Positions 1 to 12,144 of a stretch of 64,000 bases of DNA are shown here, in pieces. The stretch spans positions 7,167,001 through 7,231,000 of the forward strand of contig JAPTOF010000016.1 of assembly GCA_028554755.1 (NCBI GenBank), read 5' to 3'. Source of the DNA: Cordia subcordata. Lineage: Eukaryota > Streptophyta > Magnoliopsida > Boraginales > Cordiaceae. The notes under the pieces were generated by a model, which saw only the letters and a list, made by a program, of their open reading frames with translations, ran no database searches and was not told where the DNA came from. Both the position numbers and the translations under genes were made by a program. The first letter of the stretch is position 1; the number at the start of each line of letters is the position of its first letter.

Positions 1-25
1 TAGATTAGCTGTACTGAAATCCTAC

Positions 26-2716
26 CTGTCGGAGGGTATCCAACCTATCCCCTTCAGTAACATCACCAGCAACCCGAACAGCAAGGCCAGGACCAGGGAA
101 AGGGTGGCGCTTCAGAAAGCCCTCTGGAACATTCAAAATTCTTCCCAATTGACGGACCTAATATACAATTGATGCAGTGCATTGAAGAAAAAGCACAACA
201 TACACTGGAAATAATGAAAATCACTAAATAGGAGAATATTCAAAGCAAGAGAAGAGAGAAATACCTCATCCTTGAACAAAAGTTTTAGAGGTTCAATCAG
301 TTTCAATTTCATGTCCTTGGGCAGGCCTCCAACATTATGGTGGCTCTTGATAGTATGTGAGTGAGATCTTCCGCTTCCAGGTGGCGGACAAGACTCAATT
401 ACATCTGGATATAATGTTCCTTGGACCAGGTATGCAGGTTTCTTTCCTAATTTCTGCTCTAAATCATGAGCAAAAGCTTCGAAAACGCTGATAAACTCCT
501 TTCCAATTATCTTCCTCTTATTTTCAGGTTCTGTCACACCTTTCAACTTGCTAAGAAATTGCTCTGAAGCATCAATGCAAGTAACAGGAAGATGGAGGTC
601 CCTTTCAAAGGTTTCCATCACTCGCTCCCTTTCCTTATATCTAGAAGAAAAACACACAACAATCAAAGTCCAAATCATGGAAATAAAAGGAAGTAAAAGA
701 ACCAAAAGTGCAAAGGTAGTCACAGGTTAGAATGGGAGCATAACACAAAAATGTTCAGCATGTCTGACATTCTTCTATGGTCATCATTATTATTTCATTA
801 TTTTGAGAATAATAGCTAGAGGCTTACCTCAATAAACCATTATCAACAAAGACACAGTGAAGTCGGTCTCCGATTGCCTTGTGAACAAGAGTAGCTGCAA
901 CTGTAGAATCAACACCCCCAGATAATGCACAGATGACATGTTCTTCAGGCCCCACCTTGCCATTGATAACTTTTATTTCTTCATCTAAAACATCTTCCAT
1001 CTTCCAGCCAGCGGTCACTCCACAAATATCAAAAAGGAAGTATCGCAGCGTTTCCATCCCTTCTAATGAATGGGTAACCTGTATGCATTTTTTTAGTTAT
1101 GCAAATGCTAAAGGTATAGGTACATAAGCCATATGTTTACCCTCATCAGTAAACAGGATCCTGAGGAGGAATCTTCAAAATGAAGTGTTAAAAATAAAAA
1201 AATAAAAAAATGCGAGCACATAGCAAAACCACACTAGTTAAGTCTTAGGCTTAGGATAGCTGACCATTCCATAAATATAAAGAGTACAGCTTATTTCATT
1301 AAAACTGACACTCAGTAGAAGTAGGAGGCTTGAATACATTTTTTGCAGTATAAATCCTAAACCACATAACTAAGCAGAAAGATTCTATCTTTTGGAATAA
1401 TCAAGACATATCACGTACCAAGGCGCCTTTATAATTAATTAGATTTTTCTAAACGGTGCAGCATGCCATGCCAGAAAACCACCCAAAAAGAATCAATCTT
1501 CTTCTAACAGTCAAAACAAATAACATATTACAAAAGAACCTATATACTCAGCAACACTAATACTTCTCACATGACATCGAAAAGACAAATTAAGATTACA
1601 ACATTTCAGCAGAACTCAAACTCAGCACGCCTAGTTAGCAATTACAAACTTGGACAGAATCCATAATTTAATCCCACATAAATAAACCAAAAAGATTCTA
1701 ACTTTCAAGGTTACGAAAGCAATTACTATAATACGGAGAACTCGCATAACTTAATTTCAATAATTCTCAAATAACATCAAAAAGACCAATCATTTAGTAA
1801 AACTGAAACCCCAATGCACCAAATTAGCAAGATTACATGCTTCCACACAATTCACCATCTACAATCCACAGCCTAATACCACATTAGTTAACCAAAAAGA
1901 TTCTAACTTTCAAGGCTACTAAAACAATTAATATAATACGAAGGACCCACATAACTCGATTCCAGTACTTCTCAAATAACATCAAAAAGACCAATCATCT
2001 AGTAAAACTGAAGTCCAATGCACCTAGTTAGCAAGATTAAAAGCTTCCACACAATTCACCATCCACAATCCACAGTGTAATACCACATTAATTAACCGGA
2101 AAAATTCCAACTTCTGCACCATCTAAAGCTAGTAATACAATAATGGTAACCACGCTAGATTCGAATTCACCTCAGGATGGAACTGCAACCCATAAAACCT
2201 CCTCTCCCGATTCTCCACCGCAGCTACGGACCCCTGGACACTCCTAGCCACCACCTCGAACCCTTCAGGCAACTTGACCGCCTCATCGCCGTGGCTCATC
2301 CAAACCACCTGCTTATCACCAACCCTTTTGTTCCCAAACAAATCACAAGCCTTATCCACCTTAATCTCCATCCTCCCATACTCCTGCTTCTCCCCAACCC
2401 TCACTTCCCCACCAAGCTTCTGCACAATCAGCTGCAAACCATAACATATCCCGAGCACATGAACGCCGTTTTTCTCTACATACTCGATGAAACCGGGGGG
2501 AAAACACGGCGCGTTCGGCGCGTGAACACTATGGGGACCACCAGAAAGGATGATTACACGTGGGTCTAGATCGGTTATGGTCTCAAGCGAGGAAGTGCCA
2601 TTGATGCAGAGGGATAAAACTGAAAGGCTTCGGATTCTGCGGGTGATCAAGTGGGTGTATTGTGAGCCGAAGTCCAAGATTAGCACTAGGTTTGATTTTA
2701 CAGCTTGAGGGTCCAT
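26..2716 (-). CDS. GMP synthase (glutamine-hydrolysing), 5' part, four exons
   Basis: Makes GMP from XMP, ATP and glutamine in de novo purine synthesis (cytosolic in plants, from family knowledge). Exons on the minus strand: 2171-2716, 828-1078, 265-640 and 26-157, all with GT-AG junctions and a continuous frame giving 435 residues. The last donor is at 25-24, so the C-terminal exons lie beyond the left edge. The class I glutamine amidotransferase domain comes first, with nucleophile Cys91 (motif GICYGLQ) and His180/Glu182 (HPE) at the very end of exon 1. The ATP-pyrophosphatase domain follows, with P-loop SGGVDS at residues 235-240, and exon 4 carries the start of the C-terminal dimerisation domain ([11 protein letters not shown]). 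I chose the ATG at 2716-2714 because protein [10 protein letters not shown] matches the usual plant N-terminus; the open frame extends upstream only from a TTG. All key residues are intact. Bacterial homologue: guaA. Confidence 0.96.
1480..2110. repeat. ~205-bp tandem repeat in GMP synthase intron 1
   Basis: Intron 1 (1079-2170) is largely built of a repeated unit. The marker aaccaaaaagattctaac occurs at 1684 and 1890, and a degraded form (aaccggaaaaattccaac) at 2094, a spacing of 206 and 204 bp. A second marker, aacatcaaaaagaccaatca, occurs once in each of the two better copies. An older, more diverged copy precedes them from about 1480. The repeat contains no ORF. Confidence 0.8.
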
Positions 2717-4000
2717 TGAAGGAGGCTGAAAGGTTTTTGCAGAGGATGAGGGAGGGTTTTTGGGCGAGTGGAGGCTAGGGTTTTTGGGTCTTGTTTTTTT
2801 CAAGAGTGGGGTTTATGGATGGCGGGAACTACTGCTAAATGTCAGGCAAATATAGAAGATTGCCCACTTGGGTATTTGCTTTTGGCCTTTGCCATGTCAT
2901 CACCCTTGCCTGACCAAAAAAAATATTTTTGAAAAAATGAAAATGTTTATCGACTTTGCGAAATCAGTGGCTTTTTTTTTTTTCCTTTTCTTTCTTGTCC
3001 ATAACAATTCAGTAATGGTATTTTACTCAACTGATTTGGAACTGAAAGACAAATAGAAAAGTCAATAATTAATTGTTTCGTTTTGGTTAACTAAGACTCG
3101 AATTTTGATACGTGATAATTACGTGTTACTATTTTATTTTAATACTAAATAGTTTTATGTCTCTCCCTTACTAGGGTCTATTTAAATTGATTTTTTTTTT
3201 AAAAAAATATTTTTTTCTAAAAAAATTACGTTAAATTTGTAATAACTATTTGATTTGATTTCTAAAAAAAATAAAATTAAAAAAAAAAAAACTCAAATAC
3301 AATTTTTTTTTTAAAATCAAAATTTTTAACTTCTAAAAAAAATTATTTTTTAAAAATTATTTTAAAAAGTGATTTTCAAAAAAACCAATTCAAACGAGCC
3401 CATCTCAAGCCCTTTTCTCCCATTGGCTTTTTCCAAAGAGGTAAAACATATAGGTCCTGGACCTCATGCTTGGCAACATGCTTCATTTGTTTTGATCTCA
3501 TCGAAGCCATGAAACACACCACTTTTGCTACAAGAACTCAACAAAATGAGAGAAGTGCTTCAATTAGAAACAGCTAACATATTAGTGGTTTGGATCATGA
3601 TTGTTTGTGGGTCATGCTTCATAAATTCAATTTTTTCTTTTTGAATAAATAATGTGAAAGTAAATTGAAAAATCTGTAGTTGAAAACCTGTAAACACTGC
3701 ACAGAAGTTCATAGCTAAAACTCCCTTGATTGTCATCTGCCTTTTATCACGAGAATTTGGAAGGCACATAAGATTTTTGATGAACGGTTTGTAATTGGAA
3801 ATAAATCGGTTACGTTCATTCATAAATCAGACCGATCGAATCAAACTAAAATTTATCTCGCATGGTGCTGTCAGCAACTATAAGTAATTTCATAGTGACA
3901 GATTTTTCTAGGTGCTGAATTTCAACTGCAGGAGAGGTCATCTTATTACAAGCGTTTGCTAATGAGCAAAAGACCTCAAGAATATGCAAGAGACCATCCA
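2717..4000. other. Intergenic: upstream of GMP synthase, downstream of the TRM-like gene
   Basis: Holds the 5' leader and promoter side of the GMP synthase gene (near 2717-2850) and the 3' flank of the next minus-strand gene. Apart from an A/T-tract MITE-like element at 3174-3401, I see no coding sequence. A short open frame on the minus strand at 3560-3823 has no recognisable family features. Confidence 0.6.
3174..3401. mobile_element. MITE-like element, ~228 bp, imperfect terminal inverted repeats
   Basis: The left end reads gggtctatttaaattgattt, and the reverse complement of the right end reads gggctcgtttgaattggttt. The ends are thus inverted repeats with mismatches around an A/T-homopolymer core. 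It is the same family as the element at 59239-59459 and resembles the one at 13421-13631. No clear target duplication remains, so it is probably an old copy. Confidence 0.6.
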
Positions 4001-6479
4001 TTAAATATGCAACACAAGGATTGTGTCCAGTACAGATTCTACTAGAACATCTTCTGCAATTTCATTCACAAGATCTTCTGCATCAGATCGAATATCGATC
4101 CATGATGAGGATTTTGTAAAATCTTGTCCAACGAGCTGGTTCAGTGTAGGCTGCAACACCTGCGGGTTAAGGAGACATTTGACACCTTTAACTACCTCAT
4201 CAACCAGATCATTTTCGGGTTGAAAAGATCTGATCTTTGGCTTGAGGTATGATGTCCAAGGAGAGCATCCAAAATTTTGTCGATATACATCTATCAGAAC
4301 ATCATTGACACAATCAAAGAGGAGTTCAGGGTCATGGTCTAGCTCAGTTGAGAATAATCTATCCCCATGAGACAAGGCCGTATCAAGTATTCGGCCTGGT
4401 GAAGGCCTTGTTAGTAGAGGCTCATTCCAATCTAAGCCAGAAGCTTGGAGAACTTCTCTTACGTACACAGAGATGGACTCCTCTTCATTAATGCAAGAAC
4501 TTGTATCGATTTTTGGATCCAACACGCGCTCAAAATCAATTCTATGTGGTTGTAGTGACCCTTTATCTGCATATAGCCGTGAATCACTCCCGTCAAATTT
4601 TTAGTATAGTGACAATAAGGATTCATATAATATACAGACTTCAAGTATGACAAACCTGGATCTGTTAAGATGCTGTTGGGACTGCTTGCATCTTCCATAA
4701 AGAGTGGCTCAAGGACTGAAATTGGACTTTGATGCTCTTCTCCATCTTTGATGCTGTACACCTCTTCTGGACTGTATATGCTAAGACTTGATGAAGAAAC
4801 TTCAAATGAAGACCTGCCTACCTGATCCTGTGAAGTTGAAGCCTGCAAATATTGAAACATATTTGAAGGTTAAAGTCCCTTGCAGATGAATTAGCTCTAT
4901 AGTGAAAGATGATGACACTAACCAACATGGTCAAGTTATATTCTTTCCATAATTCTTCTCTTTGAGGGCTGTGTCTTGCACTGGTGATGTTGTTACCGGT
5001 TGTCTCAGAAGGAACCTCAAAAGTAAATAAATTTTCTGTTCTTCTTAAATCATTTGTTCCTGAAATCTTTGAGTCACCTGCAGAAGCATTTACACTCTCT
5101 AAACACGTGTAGTTAACAGAAAAGGGAATAGACATCGCGGAAGTAACTGTACCATTGTGTTTCTGATCATCTTTAATTAATAATTTGTAGGTGGAAAATC
5201 CCGTAGCCGTAGAAACACCATGTTCCCTACCCCTGTTGGAGCTAGGAGAAAATAAGTCATGCTCCGGTGAGTTAAGTATCCTGGCTAGGGTTCTTGGTGC
5301 TTGGCCCTTCTCAAGGATCTCTCTCTTATTTACATTTCTTAGTCTATCAGACAGGTGTTTCTTTGCCTCCTGAAATATATCTGATTGATGATGCCTAGAG
5401 TAGCTGCCTGTTGATGACTTCAATTTTCTGCATACAGTTGCATCAGTAGAGGAAATTTCAGGTCCATTTCTGGGTATAAAAGCTCTCCTCTTTTCTAGCT
5501 TATTGTTCCGCTTGGTATCGGTGGAAGAGCCAGCAGGATTTCTTGAACTAAAATCAGCTCGAATCCCTTGATCACCTGTTCCTGTAGTAATCTGTTTCTT
5601 GCTAGGAAATCTATAGAAGGAAGTGATCCACTGTCGCTTGTCTTGATTTTCTCCCAGCGCGCGTTTCAATCTCCTCTTGATCTCTTTCAAGAAGAAATAT
5701 GTGGGTTTGAAATTCTGCCCTTTATTTTTGAAGCGCTGATGATGCGACTGCAGAGATGAGCAAGTGCATGTAACGTGTAAAGGAGACTCTGTGACATTTT
5801 GACCTGGCCTTAAAACTACTATTCTATTTGAAGTCTGAGGACTGGAACTTCTGTTTGATGAATATGCTTGTTGGTACTTAACCGTCTTCTTCAATAGGTT
5901 GACGTCATTACGTTTGTTATTTCTCACACCATACTCAAGCATTTCAGAATCAACAGACCCTCTAGTCCCACATTCTGAGACTCTGGGGTCCAGGAAGCGT
6001 TTCATTGTTTTTCTATCCCTCTGTGGAGATTGTAAACTTTGCAGAAATAAACTCCTATCTGGATTCAGATTATCTAGATGATCTGTGAACTCAGACTCTG
6101 AGCTTATCCCATCTGTGCTGTTGTATTTTCCACCTAGAAATATCAGATCAATAAATTCTTTGGCACTTCTCTGAAACGGCTCTGAATTGATTTGATCAAG
6201 CTGTGTATAATTAACCTGTGTGGTACTTCTCTTCCCATCTTCACGAATTCTTCCATTTCTCTGATTAATATGATCATTGATTGTCTCCACGAACTCCGCA
6301 ACACTAGAATTATTCAATGTTCCAGCTGAACTTGATGGTAGATTGTGTGTTAGACCAGCTGCATCTTTCACGTGGTACATAGGCATCTGATAAGCTTGGT
6401 GGCCAGTCTTACTTGTGTTTTTACTTTTGTTTGCAAAGTGATAAGCCAGCTCGGGATCTGATGTCTTTTGTTTCTTCAT
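4001..6479 (-). CDS. DUF4378 / TRM-like protein (TON1-recruiting-motif family type)
   Basis: Exons 4923-6479, 4656-4842 and 4001-4566 (minus strand) join through GT-AG junctions into one frame of 769 residues. The last exon (from about residue 582) carries a typical C-terminal DUF4378 domain, with YVREVLQASGL, then ELLFDCVNDVL, a Trp-containing stretch and a helical VNEIAEDVLVES end. Around residues 125-150 is the LxNLNPDRSLFLQSLQSP-type segment seen in TRM/DUF3741-DUF4378 proteins. The middle is low-complexity, basic and Ser-rich. Family members bind the TON1-TRM-PP2A complex and cortical microtubules; this role is inferred, not seen. The first in-frame ATG is at 6479, but the frame is open for about 50 nt upstream, so an N-terminal exon may be missing from this model. 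I saw no typical N-terminal TRM exon in the minus-strand sequence just upstream. Confidence 0.8.
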
Positions 6480-9021
6480 TGGTTGTAGTTTAGTTCCCTT
6501 GATGCTCCTTAGCGGACGTTTCTTCCAACATGAAATTCATTTTAGTTCTCTCACCTGCATCACCTGCAAATTTCTCCTCCGATAAAGCGATGCACGGTAA
6601 TACGAAGTTTGATTCAAAGTGCACCAGCAGAATTCATGATTATTGCTACCACTCTATTTCTTGGCTCTACTGTTGAGATGTGAGCATATATGAATTCTAA
6701 AAGATAAAGAGAAAGACATGAGGAAAAATAGAGAAACAGGCATCATTCATCATCATACTATCATATTTTATACAAATTTTGCGGGAGAAAATTGCTTACC
6801 GCCTGAAGTAGATTGCTGGTACTTACAATGAAATTTTGGCATTTCTGATACAAGTAGCTCAGCAATCCACGTGCTGTTGGTGGATATCTGCCTGCAGAAG
6901 AAAAACTCGCAACAACTTCAACATCCAAATCCAGTGCATTTGAACTAAAAATTTCTACTAAAAACACAATGCTTGATAGATGTAAGCTAGACAAGCACAG
7001 GATTGTCTACTGCTTGGCTTCTTTTGGTTTCACACGTTTGATGTCACGGAGTGTGAAGGCGTTCTTGCATATTTTGTAAAGTCTAGGAGCATTTATTGAA
7101 ACTTGTCTGCAAAATTGATTGTATTATAAGAGTAGGTGCATCTGACAATACGTTGGAATTGTTCTATGTATTAAAAGTCTACATACTTCCCCTGCATTCT
7201 CATTCAAGACCATTAACAACGTCAAACATGCAGCTATAATTGTAGAGCATATATAATTGTGCCTTCCAGTTAAAAAACAAATGAATGACGAAAGCGGAAA
7301 CAAGTGATGCATGGTTGTCATCAGCGCGTGAAATAAGGTGTTGGGTTAAGTCCCGTTCAAAATACCCACCAAGTACTAATAAGTAGGCAAACCATATAGT
7401 GTCAAGACAATTGTACTGATCTATTTCCCACAATCTATGGATCACAATCAAATAGAAACACTCTTTTCTCTTTTCTCTTTTAATCAACTTTTTTGGCAAA
7501 AACGTTGTGGGGAAATTGAGTAGAAAACTAAATTGATTCAAGAAGTGATAAATTTTTGCAGATATATAACACAGCTGTACTGAAAGACAAATGAATATGC
7601 TGCAATGAGATAATACTAGCTACGTACTCCACCATCTCAGGCCTCAAGAAAGTTCATATGTGTGTTTGTGCATATTGGTTTGTGACTAAACAGAAAGAGA
7701 TGTTACCTGAAACTGCAACTCTGAGAGTACTCAGAGAAGTTCAACTTTGTGCTTCCCAACAGCTTATGAGGAGGTGGATATGAAAACAAGAAAGAAATAG
7801 GAACAAGGGGCCGGAAGAAAAGGAGCCCAGTCAGACTTGTGCTTATTTTACTTACAACAAACTATTCAGCAATAGTATGACATTGACTTGTCCACCTGCA
7901 TAATTGAGCAACTCTCTATGCGGTTTTATATTTTCCTTTGAAAGATTTTGGTTATCGGAAAATAATTTTCAATTAAAATATCAAAGAAACAAGAAAACAT
8001 TTTATGGAAAACAAATAGTACTTTAAGTCCCTTGGTGATGCCCAAGCTGTAAGAGTTGAGGTCAAATGTGATTCATGGTTCAGTCCCAATCTCTTAATCT
8101 CTTGTCCTGAATAAGTGCCCTCGACTTATCTAATGTTCAGTATAAGAGACATGTTGTTAGATAAGATTTGCCTGCTGGTTTTGGTGATTATCAATTGAAT
8201 TTTTCTCATCTCAAAAAAATAGAAAAAAAGAAAAACCTTTATGATGCTCACTAAATAATTTCCACTTTGTCTCCACATGAAGGGGAAAATAGTATGGCAT
8301 TGACTATTGCTATCATACATGAACTATGATTAGTTTGCATCAACTATCAAGGCATGCATGCCTGGATGCTTTTAATACAATTCTCCTCAATCATCTCCAT
8401 CTTTTGCTCTACATCTTATAAGTAAGACAAAACAGCAATACATCATCCGTATCATAGTGTTGATTTTTGGTTTACATATTTGTACGTGAAGACAATGTGA
8501 TGCCTTTGTTTCTTTTTTTTTTTTAAACAATTGAGCCACATCAGAATAGAGAAAGTGTCTCTTCTACGTTTCAGATTATGTTTATCAAGGATCACGAGGT
8601 TTATCTGATTATAGAAACTTGTTTATACTTATATTTTGTCTATAATCACAGCTGTTTAAAGAAGACCATTTGGAAATGGAGAATCTTTTATTGCTTATTG
8701 CTCTAATATTTCTGTCTACTTCACCACCCATGCCATCTTAAGGAATTAAATCAAATTTTTTATTTTAGTAATAACTTAGGTCAATTATTAGCCTATTATC
8801 ACATTAAGTCTAATCAACTTGTCCAAAACACTTAAACCTGTCTCCTTATTAAACACAAAACGTCCTCATTGCACCAAACGGAATAGACTACAGTGACCCC
8901 ATTAAACACGCAACGTCCCCGTTGCATCAACCTGAGGTGACGTGTTATCCGTCAAAACTTGACTATAGTACCGTTCTATCACATTCTTGAGTCCAAACCT
9001 TAAGCTAACGAGCAAAACTAG
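6480..9021. other. Gene-poor stretch upstream of the TRM-like gene
   Basis: About 2.5 kb that probably contains 5' UTR exons, introns and the promoter of the minus-strand TRM-like gene in its left part. The minus-strand frame reading EEKFAGDAGERTK near 6500-6600 is open and coding-like, but ends at a stop before the 6479 ATG and is not in frame with it. It may be leader sequence or a mis-spliced exon. From about 7.9 kb onward I see nothing but AT-rich DNA. Confidence 0.5.
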
Positions 9022-9163
9022 TGTTTAAGCATAACAAATAAATATTTGGGCCCCCAAATCTACTGACCGAAGATGATCAACCCAAGTTATTAGTTATATT
9101 CTTATCACCCATAAACAAGTTACAAGTCATAAGTCACCCTAAAAACTAACGTAAGACATTACA
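9022..9163 (-). mobile_element. Degenerate TRIM-type solo LTR (fossil)
   Basis: About 142 bp starting TG and ending gtaagacattaca. It shares the order of blocks ttgggcc...aagttatta...cataaacaagtt...gacattaca with the sequence at 9931-10067 and, more distantly, with the TRIM LTRs at 57-59 kb (minus orientation). The ends match TRIM/SMART LTR ends (TGTAA...ACA read from the minus strand). Heavily diverged. Confidence 0.4.
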
Positions 9164-9930
9164 ATTTCATTATGATTTCAGCTCTTTTTAGATCTCACAT
9201 ATAACAAGAGTTTTATAATCCATATATCTCTTTCTTATATCATATCTATATGTATGTCTAACAAAGGGCACATTTATTAAGTAGGGTATTAATTCATTGA
9301 GATTTCAATTAATGGTTTTCTGTGTCGGGTTTCAGAATCTGATCCTGAAATTGGTAAAAGATTGCTTCCACCAACTCTTTCTGTGCTGTATTTTCAAGGG
9401 CAAACCACAAGGTTGTTGACATTTGTACACGAGTATAAATATGTTCAACTTGGAACCAAATATTTATTTGTTACATAAAAATTAGATTTGGGCTTTTGCA
9501 AATCAGGCATGTGTAACTAGATATGTGGAGATGGTTTGTTTTATTTGGTGCTCAAAAGATTATTTTTTCTTGTGACATGCTTTATGTTCAGCACTGTTTT
9601 TGACCAAGATCTATTAGTCTTGTTTAGCAGTAAAAAAATGCTAGCTAATTTGACCCAAAAAAAAAATGCTAGCTGAGACAAGACATGGATCTAAAGATGT
9701 TATTAGGCTCATAGATTTCGACTCCGATCACTAGTCAAGCACCCAACGAAGTGCAAGCGCGGATTTGGTATGTTTGTTTAGAGGACATTAAAAATATATA
9801 ATTTAGTATTTGTATAAAAATAATGTTTAATTTTACAGGATTAAGTTGATCTTTCACACCAAATATGTTCTTAAAAAGCTCATGTTGTGAATATCACGTC
9901 CCAAGCCCCTATTCCAAGGTTCATGAGTAT

Positions 9931-10110
9931 TGTAAGATAACAAATAATACTTGGGCCTCCCAATTAATTGAACCAAAATGGTTAAGCTAACTTCTTAATT
10001 ATATGTCCACTGCATCTACTTATAAACCATTCAAATATCTCCTCGTAAGCTGATGAGAGACATTACAATCACCTCTGTTAAAGATTTAATGTCCTCGTCC
10101 GGGACACACA
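9931..10110 (-). mobile_element. Degenerate TRIM LTR plus internal fragment
   Basis: An LTR-like block at 9931-10067 runs from tgtaagataacaaat to gagagacattaca. It is followed directly by ttaaagatttaatgtcctcg, which parallels the tttaaagatgcgatgtcctc found just outside each LTR in the 57-59 kb TRIM cluster. The order LTR then internal domain is the same, so this is an older relative in minus orientation. Confidence 0.5.
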
Positions 10111-12144
10111 ATTTTACTATCGCACAAAATTAGACAGTATCAAATTCTAGAAGTGACTTTCACCAAAACATTTGGTGTAGCACTCTGCATAAGACTTCGT
10201 TACCAGCATCAAGTTAGTAACTAGTTTTAAATACCATTATGTTATGCTCCAAACCTAAATCTCTGACCCCTCAAGAGAGGCTAGAATAACCACACCCCAA
10301 TGAATGTCTCCATCCTTGCCCTTGGTTAGATTTTTATTTTTTTTTGGTCGTTCATCCAACTAAACTCAAAGTTTTATAGTCGTAAAAGAATTCATGTCAT
10401 ACATATAAATTGAGAAAAAGGATAGTTCAACAAAATATCAACTAAATTTACAATAAAAATCGAACTATTGTTCAAATGATACTAACTTACAAATTACACT
10501 CTTATTATATCTCCAAAAACGTGTCTCATACTTACATGGATGATTCCCATGGAGAAACCTTGTCTTAGCAGTTAACAATCCATAGGATTCTCATTTTTAG
10601 GACAAAAGATTGCTGTAAAATGTAGGCATCAACTTTTTTGTCCGATTTCCATAGTAGCTGGATTGAAGACTATTTGGCTTGGTATTACGAGGAAAAGACA
10701 CTGTAGGGACCACGACCACCAACAATTTTAACTGCTGCAATTATTAATGTTTGGTTCCTTTTGATATCAAATGAGGCTTTCAGCTGTTTAATGCCAATAT
10801 TGGGTTTTGTTTTCATTCATTTTTTGCTCTTTTTCGTTCTTTAATTTGTCTTTCTTCATGGTAGTTTTCTTTTTTTAATGAAGTTTTTGTTTTTTATTCC
10901 TTTGGGTAGGTCGTACAAAACTAACCATGTGTACCCAAATTACTGCAAATATCTGTCTCATGGAAATTGCTTCAAACGATAATTCTATTAATGTTATATA
11001 AACCTCAAAAGCTATGCGGAATTCGTACCCATAGACGAGCGCCTAATCATTTGAAATGATCGTTTTGTTTTAAAGCAACTCAGTGCTCGTATTGATTTAA
11101 TAATTCTATCCTTTTTTTCATTCTTGGATCTCATTTTTTAATATTGTGACTCTTCAATGTTGTGTCAACGAGCCATGTTAGGCTGTAATGAGATTAATAT
11201 TTAAATAACTAAAAAACTTGGCGTGTTTACACAAGATGAACTATGCTTTATTAAGTGTAGACCGTATCCTAGTCTATCTAAAAATGTAGGGGGACATGAT
11301 CGACCAAGTCGAGTAGACAAGCACAACTTGAGCAGTATGGACTAATGAAGCATGGGGATCCTATTAGAATTGGGACCCAAAGGAAGCTTGGGCTTTTTAA
11401 TTGTCTAATTGTTCTATAGAGTCCTTCAAACTAGGGAATAATTCTTGCTCTTCTATGTGTGTTGTTATATAATATTCATTATTAGTGGCGAATTCAGGAT
11501 TATTTTAACATAATTAAGTGACTTCGGAGAAAAAACTTATGTCACTTGACAGTTAAAAATATAAGCGTGTTACATATTGCATATAATTTTTAAAAGTTTT
11601 ATAGATCTAGTGAAAATTATAACTTCACGAACCTTAAAATAGATCTATGATGAGAATAATCGAAAAAAAAAAAGAATAATAATAATATATTACCTAGAAA
11701 AGAATCTCTTTGTTTGCAAACAGTGATAATAGTATAATCATAAATGTTATATACTTTAATCACATCGAAGACTATAGTGATTAGATGTGTTTTGGAAAAG
11801 CATATGTTAGCTAGAAATAAATAACTACTACATTTTGTCTTCATTGAGCAACCTTATATCAAATGTTCACGAAACAAGACAAACGTTAAATCTATGGTAT
11901 ATGTAAGCACTTAAAACGGCCAAATCCTATTGTCTGGTTTGAAGAGTGAGCAGACAAGCCATAAAAAGGGCAGATCACTTGTCCAATCCATTAGTGTGGA
12001 TAAGTAATTTGCTAACAATTTATAGGATCTCGCAATTGTGCATACAGTATTAAAACGTTATGAATGAATTTATTTTCAGTTAAACTGACATCTCATTCTA
12101 ATGTCAAAAGAAAATAATTGTTGTTTCAATCGATTTTTGTTCCT
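10111..12144. other. Intergenic, no recognised content
   Basis: AT-rich DNA with frequent stop codons in all frames. I see no conserved protein signature, RNA gene or clear transposon boundary here. Confidence 0.5.

Noticed and set aside
2717..2803. N-terminal extension of GMP synthase (29 extra residues)
   Set aside because: The extension begins at TTG, not ATG, and does not match plant GMP synthases, which begin at the MDPQAV Met.
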